NCBI GenBank assembly: GCA_964457545.1 | Contig: CAYWEN010000015.1 | Span: 1-64,000, forward strand | Direction: 5' to 3' | Origin: JAGGTJ01 sp964457545 | Lineage (GTDB): Bacteria; Desulfobacterota; DSM-4660; Desulfatiglandales; Desulfatiglandaceae | DNA: 64,000 nucleotides | In this document: piece after piece, positions 8,011 to 16,360 of the stretch | Layout: every line of letters begins with the position of its first letter | How positions within the stretch are numbered: the first letter of the stretch is position 1 | The notes under the pieces: model-generated | Told to the model about the DNA's origin: nothing | The model's input: the letters and a program-made list of their open reading frames with translations, nothing else | Database searches by the model: none | Program-made: the position numbers and the translations under genes

Positions 8011-9894
8011 TTAATCCTCTCTATGAACAGTCCTGGCATAATCATGCTTATACACACAGGTATCAATAAATGTCTTTGCAATATTCGTCAGATATATGAC
8101 TATATGTTTCATAAGATCCATAAGTTCCATATGAACCTCATGGGTTGCCACAGATTCCCTGTTATGATAACGGAGGCGTTCCAGATGCATCAAACGGTAT
8201 CTGCTTTCAAGCCTTAAAACATCCCTGGCTCCCTGAACAATTCCAAATACCTTGTCATGATCAACCTCTACAAGCGCATTTTTTAACTGCAAAAGGGTTT
8301 CACATGCCCTTTCATGATATATGAGCAACTCTTCCTTGCCTTCCGATGAAAAATCCGTATCAAGAGACAGCTTTTTTTTGACAAGAGGGAGAATGTTCCG
8401 GTGAACAATATCCCCAATACCTTCAAGATCCTTTACTATGGACATCATGCCATAGATTTCAAGACTCTGTTCTTCTGACACCTCTTCTTTTACTGTATGA
8501 ACAAGATAATCAACGATCTTCTTTTCAAGGAAATCCACCTTGTCTTCACAGAGGTTGATAGATTCAATCAGATGGGCATGGTCAGTCTTTACTTGTCCCA
8601 CATCAGATACAAATGGAAATATAACCATTGACAGCATCTGCCATACCAGTTTTGCCATTCTGGCCATTTCCGAACGTGCCAGATCAATAGCTATTGAGGG
8701 AGTTATAATCTTGTCCTCATCCAAATAAAATGTCTCAAACCTTCTTGCCTCTTCCCACTCCTTTTTTGGCAGCATTATCATGATCAATCTGCCAAAAAGA
8801 TCCGTAAACGGCAGAAGAGCAAACGCCAGGCTGACATTGAATATTGTATGGGCATTGGCAATCTGGCGAACAGTGCTTGAAGTGAAGGGATCTGTAATAT
8901 AACGAACAATATAGGCAAACAGGGGAATCCAGAATGCAAAAACCATTACACCAAAGACCTTGAACAGGACATGAGCCGCTGCAACGCGTTTTGCTTCACG
9001 GCAGGCACCGAAACTTGCAATGCCAGCCGTAATGCATGTTCCTATATTAGCCCCAAGAATCAAAGGGATTCCTCCCTCAAGACTGATATTCCCCTGCTGA
9101 GCCAAAACAATTACTATTCCAATAAATGCAGCGCTGCTCTGTATAATTGCAGTAAACACGGTTCCGATTACAATGCCTACAAACGGATTTTCCAGGCCTT
9201 TCATCATACTGACAAATCTTTCACAGGAACGCAGGGGCTCCATGGCATGGCTCATAAGGTTCATGCCGAAGAACAGGATACCAAAACCCAAAACAACATC
9301 CCCTGCATTGCAAATATTATCATTTTTGGAAAATATCCGCATGGCAAAACCTATTGCCACTATTAACAACACATAATCTGTCACCCTGAAAGCAATAAGC
9401 TGTGCTGTAACCGTAGTACCAATATCTGCACCAAGAATAACCCCAAGAGACTGCATAAAATCCATCAAACCGGCCTGAACAAACCCCACAAGCATCACCG
9501 TAGTAGTACTGCTGGACTGCAACACCATAGTAACAATCGCCCCTACAACAAGAGCAATCAGCCTGTTTTTTGTAATGGATTTCAATATGGAACGCATGCT
9601 GTTTCCTGCCACTTTTTTCAGTCCGTCACTCATCTTTTCTATGCCATAGAGAAAAAACGCAAGGCCTCCCAAAAGAGTGGCAAAAAGCGGCTCCCATACA
9701 ATCTTCCCGTTATTGAACTGATCCTCGACCACACCGGCAAACAGATCATAAGAATGTAAAAGAACAAAAAAAACAGCAGGAAGAGATAACAGAAGAATGT
9801 CTTTTCTTTTTACTGAAACAGCCCCAAGGGATCTGATTCTGTTAAAAATCAGAAGGGGTAAAAAATTACAACGCATAATCGCCCTGTTTTTCAT
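8011..9894 (-). CDS. Na/Pi cotransporter family protein with PhoU-like C terminus
   Basis: This inner-membrane protein of about 627 residues has two Na/Pi-cotransporter repeats, marked by VLQSSSTTTVMLVGFVQAG, GVILGADIGTTVTAQL, AIIQSSAAFIGIVIV and PLILGANIGTCITAGIA. A soluble C-terminal region of about 220 residues resembles PhoU helical bundles (MMSIVKDLEGIGDIVHRNI). It probably imports phosphate with sodium. The start is uncertain: the ATG at 9894 lies 15 nt after AGGAGG, an ATG at 9876 follows AGGG, and a 13-codon leader frame (MLPMDEKQGDYAL) begins just after the AGGAGG. No pst or pho genes adjoin it. Confidence 0.88.
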   Translation of the reverse strand: MKNRAIMRCNFLPLLIFNRIRSLGAVSVKRKDILLLSLPAVFFVLLHSYDLFAGVVEDQFNNGKIVWEPLFATLLGGLAFFLYGIEKMSDGLKKVAGNSMRSILKSITKNRLIALVVGAIVTMVLQSSSTTTVMLVGFVQAGLMDFMQSLGVILGADIGTTVTAQLIAFRVTDYVLLIVAIGFAMRIFSKNDNICNAGDVVLGFGILFFGMNLMSHAMEPLRSCERFVSMMKGLENPFVGIVIGTVFTAIIQSSAAFIGIVIVLAQQGNISLEGGIPLILGANIGTCITAGIASFGACREAKRVAAAHVLFKVFGVMVFAFWIPLFAYIVRYITDPFTSSTVRQIANAHTIFNVSLAFALLPFTDLFGRLIMIMLPKKEWEEARRFETFYLDEDKIITPSIAIDLARSEMARMAKLVWQMLSMVIFPFVSDVGQVKTDHAHLIESINLCEDKVDFLEKKIVDYLVHTVKEEVSEEQSLEIYGMMSIVKDLEGIGDIVHRNILPLVKKKLSLDTDFSSEGKEELLIYHERACETLLQLKNALVEVDHDKVFGIVQGARDVLRLESRYRLMHLERLRYHNRESVATHEVHMELMDLMKHIVIYLTNIAKTFIDTCVYKHDYARTVHRED

Positions 9895-10235
9895 CCATAG
9901 GCAGCATTTCCTCCTGATATCAGGATACACTATATACTTGATACTTGTACATGGCTGAGATATCAAACTGCAGGATCAATATTTTTCAGCCATGCCAGAA
10001 TGTACAGCTTGCATATAATTCTTGATTTCATTATATTTTGCACGAAAAAACCGCTTACGGATCTGAAATTTCACAGTACTCAAAAACTCATCCTGGAAAA
10101 TTGGAATAAATTTTATTTTTTATTACGTATCACATTGAATAGCAACTCTTTTTTAGTTTCCCTCCGCAGATAAAAACAAAACAGTACACTGCATAAGACG
10201 ATACTGATTGCAAAGAGATATTTTACTTGACAGGA

Positions 10236-10249
10236 CCATATGCATATGG
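10236..10249. promoter_or_regulatory. 14-bp perfect palindrome, candidate operator
   Basis: CCATATGCATATGG is its own reverse complement. It begins 4 nt after a TTGACA (10227-10232), so it would sit in the spacer of a promoter reading towards hdrA. No good -10 hexamer is visible at 17 nt, so the promoter is tentative. The palindrome suggests binding by a dimeric regulator. Confidence 0.4.
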
Positions 10250-10278
10250 CAAGAAAAAGCTAATTTTATAGGGTTAAT

Positions 10279-10317
10279 TTTAAGATGTTTCATGTATGTG
10301 AAACTGAACATCTTAAA
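10279..10317 (+). promoter_or_regulatory. Leader stem-loop upstream of hdrA
   Basis: TTTAAGATGTT (10279-10289) pairs with AACATCTTAAA (10307-10317). The loop can form an alternative inner hairpin GTTTCA/TGAAAC. It lies about 75 nt before the terminator at 10391 and may be part of the same regulatory leader. Confidence 0.45.
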
Positions 10318-10390
10318 TTTTGATTCCCAAAAGGGATTTTGAGACATTTGCAAGATATTTAATTTTTGCCCAAATTCAAAAAGGATAAAT

Positions 10391-10431
10391 TGGCCACATC
10401 TTGAGGATAAAAATCTTTATGTGGTCTTTTT
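10391..10431 (+). terminator. Intrinsic terminator in the hdrA leader (attenuator candidate)
   Basis: GGCCACAT (10391-10398) pairs with ATGTGGTC (10418-10425), with further pairing AGGAT/ATCTT inside, and is followed by six T residues (10426-10431). It lies 110 nt upstream of the hdrA start. The gene upstream reads the other way, so this terminator can act only on transcripts that start in this leader. Confidence 0.65.
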
Positions 10432-10479
10432 TGCATGTCTGGCACACATAAGGCCATACACCGGCAAAAAGGAGGTATC

Positions 10480-10518
10480 TTGAAGAGGTCTCATTTTGAA
10501 ATTGTTTTTGCACTTTAA
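10480..10518 (+). CDS. Possible 12-codon leader peptide
   Basis: A TTG codon follows AAAAAGGAGG at ideal spacing and opens the frame MKRSHFEIVFAL, which stops 22 nt before the hdrA ATG. The strong ribosome binding site between the attenuator and hdrA is the only evidence. It may couple translation into hdrA or be coincidental. Confidence 0.25.
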   Translation: MKRSHFEIVFAL

Positions 10519-10540
10519 TCTTTATCAGGAGACATATACT

Positions 10541-13276
10541 ATGACCCCAAAAAAACATAGAGGCCCGGTAATGATAATAGGAGGAGGCATTGCCGGAATG
10601 CAGGCTGCCCTCGACCTTTCTTCAGCAGGGTTTGGTTCATACCTCGTTGAATATTCGTCTGCATTGGGCGGTATGATTCCTAACCTGTACAGAACATTTC
10701 CTGTATGTTCATGCTGCAAGACAGATCAAAAAATAGCTGCCTGTGAACAGGATCCTAATATCAAGGTCATGTTAAACACAAAAGTGCTGAACATATCTGG
10801 CGATCGCGGGAACTTCCAGATTAAAACAGAAACCCAGGGTTCTCAACAGACCATCCAGGCAGGAGCCATAATACTTGCTGTAGGTACGGAAGTTTTTCAA
10901 CCAGGTGATCTGGACACATACGGTTATGGACAACTGACAAACGTTGTTACCAGCCTTGAATTTGAACAGATGCAAAAGCCTATCGGAGGCAACAGTGGCA
11001 TGGTAATTCGCCCTTCCGACGGTACAGTTCCCAAGAAAATTGCATGGCTTCAGTGCGTAGGATCAAGGGATATTAACCGTTGCGATGTCTCATACTGCTC
11101 ATCAGTATGTTGCATGTACGCCTTGAAAGAGGCATCTAACTGTATACAATCAAACAGTGATACAGATGCCACTATCTTTTTTATGGACATGCGTACTCAC
11201 GGAAAAGGATATGAACGTTATTTTGATGAGGCAGTAAACAAAGGGGTAAAGTGTATTCGCAGCAGAATACATTCCGTGCTCCCTGCGCACGGTACGGACG
11301 AGCTTGAAATTACATATGCAAATGAAAGGGGTGAGCTTGAAACAGAACAGTTCAATCTCGTTGTTCTTTCTGTCGGTCTCAGACCATCAAAAGAAGGTAT
11401 GGAACTTGCCCAAAAAATCGGGCTGAAATCAAACAAAGACAATTACCTTATGACAAATGCCTTTTCACCTGTCTCCACTACTATTCCCGGAATATACGCA
11501 TGTGGAGCCATCAATGGCCCGCTGGATATGGCACAATCTTTAATGCAGGCAAGTTCTGCAGCTTCAGAAATCATCACATCCCTGGAGCCGGAGACGTTTT
11601 CCGAACCAAAGACTTACCCGGAAATCTCTGATGTATCATCAGAACCCCCAAAGGCATTCGTTGCATATCATCTGTGCCCCGGTATGGACGAGGCAGTCGG
11701 ATCTGTTATTGAAAATTGTGCGAAAACTCTGTCAGAAGTTACAGCAATTGCTCCTGTAAAGGAAAACATATTAAATACCATTGTTAAAGGTCTTAAGGAC
11801 AGCAAGGCTAACCGTCTGGTATTTGCAAGCTGCACACCGGCCATACACAAGGATCTTGTAGAAGAGGCCCTGAGGCTGTCAGGGCTGAATCCCTCCCTGC
11901 ATGAAATGGTAGACCTGCGTGTGCTTGATACATCGCCTGCTTCAAAACAGATAGAGGAAAAAATAAAAATGGGAGTATCAAGGGCATCCTTTATTACTCC
12001 TTCACCGGTAAGACATATACCCGTAGAAAAAAGGGCATTAGTCATTGGAGGGGGCATTTCCGGCCTTGAAGGTGCACTTGCCATAGCAAAATCCGGATTC
12101 CCGGTCACCCTGGTAGAAAAAGAAAGCACCTTAGGTGGAAATGCAGGTCATGTAAGGTGTACGTGGAATGGAGACAGTGTACAAGACTACCTGGACGAGT
12201 TGATCTCCCAGGCAGAAAAAAACAATGACATTGATATCATTACAGGAGCAAGGGTTAAAAACAGCAGAGGTTCTGCCGGGAATTTTTCAACCACGGTGAT
12301 TCAGGGAGAAAAGGTAATGGAGATAAGCCATGGGGCCACATTAATTGCAACAGGCGCCAAACCATTCTCCCCATCAGAATATGCATATGGGACAAATGAC
12401 AATATATACACATGGGAAGAACTGGGCAAAAAACTTGTCAGTGAACCTGATTCCCTGTTAAAGGCCAAAAGTGCCGTTTTTATCCAGTGTGTTGGTTCTC
12501 GTGAGACTCAACATCCTTACTGCAGCAACATATGCTGTACCTTTTCGGTACGAACCGCCATAGATCTGAAATCCAAAAACCCTGATATGAATATCTTTAT
12601 ATTTTACAGGGAAATGCGCACCTTTGGTGAAAGAGAGGCCCTGTACAGGGAGGCCAGAGCCAAGGGGATAATCTTTATTCGCTATGACCTTGACAGGAAA
12701 CCGGTTGTAACTTCTGAAAAGGACTCATTGAAGATTGAGGCCTATGACCCGGTCCTTGACAAGGATATAATAATTAATGCAGATATTGTTTCTCTACAGA
12801 CTGCGATCATACCTGATAATATGGAACTCGTTGATATTTTTGGCATTCAACTGGATCCTGACGGTTTTATAGCAGATTCTCCGCAAAAAACACATCCCAT
12901 GGAAACATCCATTCCAGGGGTATACTTTGCAGGGCTTGCCCATTACCCCAAAGACATTGAAGAAAGCATTACCCAGGCCAGGGGCGCCGCTGCAAGAATG
13001 ATGGAGGTACTCAAACAGGATACCATCGAGACAGGCGAACTGGTGGCGGAAGTAAATCCTGAAAAATGTGCAGTCTGCTGTACATGTGTAAGGACCTGTC
13101 CATTCCATGTTCCTGTTATCGATCATAACCGGGGAGCTGCCTATATTGATCCTGCCATGTGTATGGGTTGTGGCATGTGTGTAGCAGAATGTCCCGGAAA
13201 AGCTATCATTATGAGAGGTTGTAGTGACGAAATGTTAAACCAGGCGCCCTCTTTTTTTATGATGGGTTGCAGGTAA
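10541..13276 (+). CDS. hdrA: HdrA-like two-module flavin/iron-sulfur oxidoreductase
   Basis: The 911-residue protein contains two HdrA modules in tandem. Module 1 (about residues 8-390) has the FAD fingerprint MIIGGGIAGMQAALDL and the cysteine set VCSCCKTDQKIAAC. Module 2 (about 500-850) has ALVIGGGISGLEGALAIAKSG. Each module carries an HdrA-type CVGSR...YCS..CC motif. The C terminus ends in two 4Fe-4S ferredoxin motifs (CAVCCTCVRTCP and CMGCGMCVAECP). I chose the ATG at 10541 after TCAGGAG; the frame begins at 10496. HdrA flavoproteins bifurcate electrons in Hdr complexes. Here HdrB and HdrC are missing, and the operon with mvhD, metV and metF points to methylene-tetrahydrofolate reduction or oxidation as the coupled reaction. 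Confidence 0.92.
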   Translation: MTPKKHRGPVMIIGGGIAGMQAALDLSSAGFGSYLVEYSSALGGMIPNLYRTFPVCSCCKTDQKIAACEQDPNIKVMLNTKVLNISGDRGNFQIKTETQGSQQTIQAGAIILAVGTEVFQPGDLDTYGYGQLTNVVTSLEFEQMQKPIGGNSGMVIRPSDGTVPKKIAWLQCVGSRDINRCDVSYCSSVCCMYALKEASNCIQSNSDTDATIFFMDMRTHGKGYERYFDEAVNKGVKCIRSRIHSVLPAHGTDELEITYANERGELETEQFNLVVLSVGLRPSKEGMELAQKIGLKSNKDNYLMTNAFSPVSTTIPGIYACGAINGPLDMAQSLMQASSAASEIITSLEPETFSEPKTYPEISDVSSEPPKAFVAYHLCPGMDEAVGSVIENCAKTLSEVTAIAPVKENILNTIVKGLKDSKANRLVFASCTPAIHKDLVEEALRLSGLNPSLHEMVDLRVLDTSPASKQIEEKIKMGVSRASFITPSPVRHIPVEKRALVIGGGISGLEGALAIAKSGFPVTLVEKESTLGGNAGHVRCTWNGDSVQDYLDELISQAEKNNDIDIITGARVKNSRGSAGNFSTTVIQGEKVMEISHGATLIATGAKPFSPSEYAYGTNDNIYTWEELGKKLVSEPDSLLKAKSAVFIQCVGSRETQHPYCSNICCTFSVRTAIDLKSKNPDMNIFIFYREMRTFGEREALYREARAKGIIFIRYDLDRKPVVTSEKDSLKIEAYDPVLDKDIIINADIVSLQTAIIPDNMELVDIFGIQLDPDGFIADSPQKTHPMETSIPGVYFAGLAHYPKDIEESITQARGAAARMMEVLKQDTIETGELVAEVNPEKCAVCCTCVRTCPFHVPVIDHNRGAAYIDPAMCMGCGMCVAECPGKAIIMRGCSDEMLNQAPSFFMMGCR

Positions 13277-13289
13277 GGAGTCAATAGCA

Positions 13290-13691
13290 ATGAATGATAA
13301 GAATAGTACAGAAATTATAGCTTTTTGCTGCAGCAACTGCGCATCTTCAGCAGCGGGCATCTCACATAAGCTAAATGAGACTCTCCCGGAGAATGTAAAG
13401 GTAATTCAGGTTCCATGTACAGGACGTATTGAAGTTCTGCACATGCTCAAAGCTTTTGAAAATGGCGCTGACGGTGTTTACATAGCCGGTTGTCAAGAAG
13501 ACAGCTGTCAATATATAAACGGTATTACCAAGGCCAAAAAACGTGTTCAACATGTAAAAAAGATCCTATCAGACCTTGGAATAGAACCTGAAAGAATAGA
13601 GGCCTTTAGTCTGTCTGCGGCAAGGGGACAGAAATTCGTCCAGATAGCACGGGACATGACTGACAGAGTAAAGGCAATGGGCATTCTGTAA
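13290..13691 (+). CDS. mvhD: MvhD-type hydrogenase iron-sulfur subunit
   Basis: The 133-residue protein is of the MvhD/FlpD family, which passes electrons between a partner enzyme and the flavin of HdrA. It shows AFCCSNCASSAAG, the VPCTGRIEVLHMLKAFENGADGVYIAGC segment, and a further GCQEDSCQY pair that is expected to bind a 2Fe-2S cluster. Its cysteine positions are ordinary Cys codons, unlike selenocysteine versions known in some methanogens. It begins 14 nt after hdrA with an AGGAG site. No hydrogenase genes are present in the window, so its electron donor here is unknown. Confidence 0.92.
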   Translation: MNDKNSTEIIAFCCSNCASSAAGISHKLNETLPENVKVIQVPCTGRIEVLHMLKAFENGADGVYIAGCQEDSCQYINGITKAKKRVQHVKKILSDLGIEPERIEAFSLSAARGQKFVQIARDMTDRVKAMGIL

Positions 13692-13714
13692 GCCAAATCA
13701 ACCATTAGGAGGGA

Positions 13715-13819
13715 GTGCAGAAACAGCCGATTTCCCAAAACACAGGTCTTCAGAAAGATGACCGCAGGGAAATGCTCCATATGACAATCTTTTCAGATGT
13801 GGACAAGGACTGTTCCTGA
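13715..13819 (+). CDS. Possible 34-residue open frame between mvhD and metV
   Basis: A GTG at 13715 follows a strong TTAGGAGGGA but only about 1 nt after it. The frame reads 34 codons, beginning MQKQPISQNTG and ending SDVDKDCS. No homology is recognised. The same region contains TAGGAGG and a downstream CCTCCTA that could pair, so the purine-rich tract may be part of an mRNA structure rather than a ribosome binding site. Confidence 0.2.
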   Translation: MQKQPISQNTGLQKDDRREMLHMTIFSDVDKDCS

Positions 13820-13853
13820 ACAACCTCCTAGATTTTTTGTGAGGTATAATATA

Positions 13854-14522
13854 ATGATAGTTGCTGAACCAAAACCCATTAGGGAAATTCTGGAGATGGT
13901 CCGGGATTACAAAAAGATCCTGGTTGTAGGGTGTAAGGGCTGTGTAACGGTCTGCAATGTTGGTGGCGCCAAAGAGGTCGGCATCCTGGCATCAATCCTC
14001 AGAATTGCAGCAAAAAAAGACAACAGAGAAATTGAGGTCGGGGAACACACCCTTGAGCGTCAATGCGACCCGGAATATGTGGATGAACTTAAAGATATTA
14101 TTGATGAATATGATGCCGTTATATCGATTGCCTGTGGAGTAGGCCCTCAGTTCCTTTCTGAACGTTATCCCGAAACCAGGATCTTTCCTGGCGTAAATAC
14201 CAAATTTATGGGAGGGGCAATTGAACATGGAATATGGGCAGAAAGATGTGCAGGCTGCGGAACATGTCTCATACATTATTTTGGAGGATTGTGCCCCATA
14301 GCAAGATGCTCCAAAAGTTTGATGAATGGTCCCTGCGGAGGATCTTCAGGTGGCAAATGCGAAATATCCAAAGACGTTGACTGCGTTTGGGACATGATCG
14401 TCAAAAAACTGATGAAAGAGAATCGCTTGGATGACCTTTTGAAATTCAGACCACCTAAGGACTGGACCACTGCAAGAGATGGAGGACCGAGAAGATTGGT
14501 CAGGGAGGAACTGGTAAAATGA
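13854..14522 (+). CDS. metV: MetV-type zinc/iron-sulfur subunit of methylene-tetrahydrofolate reductase
   Basis: The 222-residue protein is of the MTHFR C-terminal-domain (MetV) family, which partners MetF in anaerobes using the Wood-Ljungdahl pathway. The N-terminal part has VVGCKGCVTVCNVGG. The C-terminal half holds the cysteine-rich segment RCAGCGTCLIHYFGGLCPIA and a further NGPCGG...GGKCEI cluster, likely iron-sulfur or zinc ligands. The ATG at 13854 follows GAGG. Its stop overlaps the metF start by four bases (ATGA), which implies translational coupling. It is separated from mvhD by about 160 nt. Confidence 0.93.
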   Translation: MIVAEPKPIREILEMVRDYKKILVVGCKGCVTVCNVGGAKEVGILASILRIAAKKDNREIEVGEHTLERQCDPEYVDELKDIIDEYDAVISIACGVGPQFLSERYPETRIFPGVNTKFMGGAIEHGIWAERCAGCGTCLIHYFGGLCPIARCSKSLMNGPCGGSSGGKCEISKDVDCVWDMIVKKLMKENRLDDLLKFRPPKDWTTARDGGPRRLVREELVK

Positions 14523-15454
14523 GTGATTATAAATCAGGAAGTAATCTGGAAAAGGTATTAAAATCAGGAAGCTTTGCTTTTACCGGCGAATGTGGGCCTC
14601 CTCAAGGAGCCAATATTGATGTCCTTAAAAAAAAGGCTCAACATCTGAAAGGCTGCGTAGATGCAGTAAATGTAACGGATAACCAGACAGCAGTTGTAAG
14701 GATGTCAAGCTGGGCTGCATCTCTTTTTCTCATACAGGAAGGTTTGGAGCCCAATTATCAAATGGTATGCAGGGATCGTAACCGGCTTGCCATGCAAAGT
14801 GATATCCTTGGGGCCTATGCTCATGGTATTCGTAATATGCTTTGCCTGTCCGGGGATCATCAAAAATTCGGGAACCATCCTGCCTCAAAGAATGTCTTTG
14901 ATATTGACTCAATGCAGCTGATCAATATGGTCAAGAACATGAGAGATGAAGGAAAATTTCAGAACGATCAGGAAATCGATGTTCCGCCAAGGATATTTAT
15001 AGGGGCTGCCTCCAATCCCTTCGCTGACCCTACTGAATTCAGGGTATACAGACTTGCAAAGAAAATCAATGCAGGGGCTGATTTTATACAGACTCAATCT
15101 ATCTATAATATGGACAGGTTTCGAAACTTCATGAAACAGGTTGTAGACATGGGCCTCCACGAAAAATGTTATATCCTCGCAGGAGTCACACCAATGAAAA
15201 GTGTGGGTATGGCCCGATATATGGCCTCGCAGGTACCGGGGATGGACGTGCCCGAGTCACTGATAAAAAGACTTAAAGGGGCAGGGAAAGGGAAGGTTGC
15301 AGAAGAAGGTATCAAATTTGCGATAGAACAGATTGAAGAATTCAAGGAGATGGAAGGTGTTGCAGGTGTACATCTCATGGCAATCGAATGGGAACACAGG
15401 GTGCCTGAAATTGCAGAAAGGGCAGGAATGCTGCCCCGGCCCAAAACAGATTGA
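14519..15454 (+). CDS. metF: Methylene-tetrahydrofolate reductase MetF
   Basis: This 311-residue TIM-barrel flavoprotein interconverts methylene- and methyl-tetrahydrofolate. Family features are FTGECGPPQGANIDVLKKKA near the N terminus, DAVNVTDNQTAVVRMSS, the LCLSGDHQKFGNHPASKNVFDIDSMQL folate/FAD region, and ADFIQTQSIYNMDRFRNF. Coupling to MetV, MvhD and HdrA suggests a complex in which MetF lacks direct NAD(P)H dependence, as proposed for acetogens and sulfate reducers. In a sulfate reducer it could run in the oxidative direction of the reverse Wood-Ljungdahl pathway or supply methyl groups for methionine. A good terminator follows at 15563. Confidence 0.94.
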   Translation: MSDYKSGSNLEKVLKSGSFAFTGECGPPQGANIDVLKKKAQHLKGCVDAVNVTDNQTAVVRMSSWAASLFLIQEGLEPNYQMVCRDRNRLAMQSDILGAYAHGIRNMLCLSGDHQKFGNHPASKNVFDIDSMQLINMVKNMRDEGKFQNDQEIDVPPRIFIGAASNPFADPTEFRVYRLAKKINAGADFIQTQSIYNMDRFRNFMKQVVDMGLHEKCYILAGVTPMKSVGMARYMASQVPGMDVPESLIKRLKGAGKGKVAEEGIKFAIEQIEEFKEMEGVAGVHLMAIEWEHRVPEIAERAGMLPRPKTD

Positions 15455-15562
15455 TCAATGGAAAGCACAGACTTAATTAGCGCCCATCCAGAAATGGATG
15501 GAAACTGATTAGGATACCACCTGCCTGAAAGAAATTACAATCAAAAAGATGTTTAAAACCTT

Positions 15563-15610
15563 AAAAGCCTTTCATTTCTGAAGACCAGAAAATGAAAGGC
15601 TTTTTTATTT
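15563..15610 (+). terminator. Intrinsic terminator after metF
   Basis: AAAAGCCTTTCATTT pairs with AAATGAAAGGCTTTT around a small loop, followed by a T-rich tract ending near 15610. It lies between the convergent metF and DUF3135-like genes and could act in both directions because the upstream flank is A-rich. Confidence 0.85.
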
Positions 15611-15660
15611 AGTATCCACCCCCCATAAAAGGCTGTTTTGTCCGCATCCTTGTATTCCTC

Positions 15661-15984
15661 TTACCTTTTAAGAAGGGTTGATAACTTTTTTATAGAAGGT
15701 TGCCATACATTAAGGACATGCTCCCAAAAAAAGGTCTGCGCAAGAATAAACCTGTTATGATCAGAACCGGCGCGTTTCATTTTTCTGTCCCAGTCGGCCT
15801 GAATATCCATAAGGTTTTGTCTGCGTTTTTCGTCTTTCACACTGTTAATAAAATTATTAATCATCCGTTTTCGTTCCAGTTCAAACATAAACCTGTTTTC
15901 CATAAACAGCGCAGAAAGCTTTGCATGTTTTTCCAGTGCCTCCTTTTCCACCCTCAATCTTTCTTCTTCCCAATTAATACCCAT
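15661..15984 (-). CDS. DUF3135-like protein of unknown function
   Basis: The 107-residue protein is highly charged and mostly helical. The segment ERKRMINNFINSVKDEKRRQ followed by LMDIQADWDRKMKRAG resembles the DUF3135 pattern of short gamma- and deltaproteobacterial proteins; that match is from memory and is moderate. No signal peptide, membrane segment or cysteine motif is seen. I chose the ATG at 15984 behind TTGGAG; the open frame extends to 16080 without resembling the family. It converges on metF and shares no obvious operon. Confidence 0.6.
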   Translation of the reverse strand: MGINWEEERLRVEKEALEKHAKLSALFMENRFMFELERKRMINNFINSVKDEKRRQNLMDIQADWDRKMKRAGSDHNRFILAQTFFWEHVLNVWQPSIKKLSTLLKR

Positions 15985-16147
15985 GACACACTCCAATGAC
16001 ACAATAACAGCGGTTAAAACCTCAGCACCCTGTTTTTCTGGAATACAGATTCTACAAAATGGAGACTTAACCCTGAACAAAACAAAATATTGTTTCTAAA
16101 CCTCTCAACCTGTAAAAACGCAAATAAAACATATAAAAAGAACACCA

Positions 16148-16360
16148 TTACTCAATGATAATCAACACAGCCTCTGCTTCAACAGTATCTCCCTTTTTAC
16201 ACTGTATATCTTTTACTGTTCCTGAAACCTCACAAACAACAGGCAACTCCATTTTCATGGCCTCAATAATAACAGCCTCATCTCCCTCATTAACAGTATC
16301 ACCAACATTGACTTTAATATCCACTATCTTACCACCCATAGGAGCTTTTACTTCACTCAT
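16148..16360 (-). CDS. Free-standing biotin/lipoyl carrier protein
   Basis: This 70-residue protein is a complete biotinyl-carrier domain. The biotinylation site is EAMKMELP, where the central lysine would be modified, and the flanking PMGGKIVDIKVNVGDTVNEGD half-barrel matches acyl-CoA carboxylase and decarboxylase carrier subunits. The ATG at 16360 follows AAGGAGGAAT. No carboxylase, transcarboxylase or decarboxylase subunit is adjacent, so it must serve a complex encoded elsewhere, for example a propionyl-CoA or pyruvate carboxylase or a sodium-pumping decarboxylase. The sequence does not show which. Confidence 0.9.
   Translation of the reverse strand: MSEVKAPMGGKIVDIKVNVGDTVNEGDEAVIIEAMKMELPVVCEVSGTVKDIQCKKGDTVEAEAVLIIIE

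Larger units (their letters stand above)
9967..10479. other. Divergent intergenic region and leader of the HdrA-MetF operon
   Basis: About 510 nt lie between the outward-facing Na/Pi transporter and the hdrA-type operon. It holds a 14-bp perfect palindrome, an 11-bp stem-loop and an intrinsic terminator, each listed separately. No coding frame of note was seen apart from a 12-codon leader frame starting at 10480. Confidence 0.6.
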
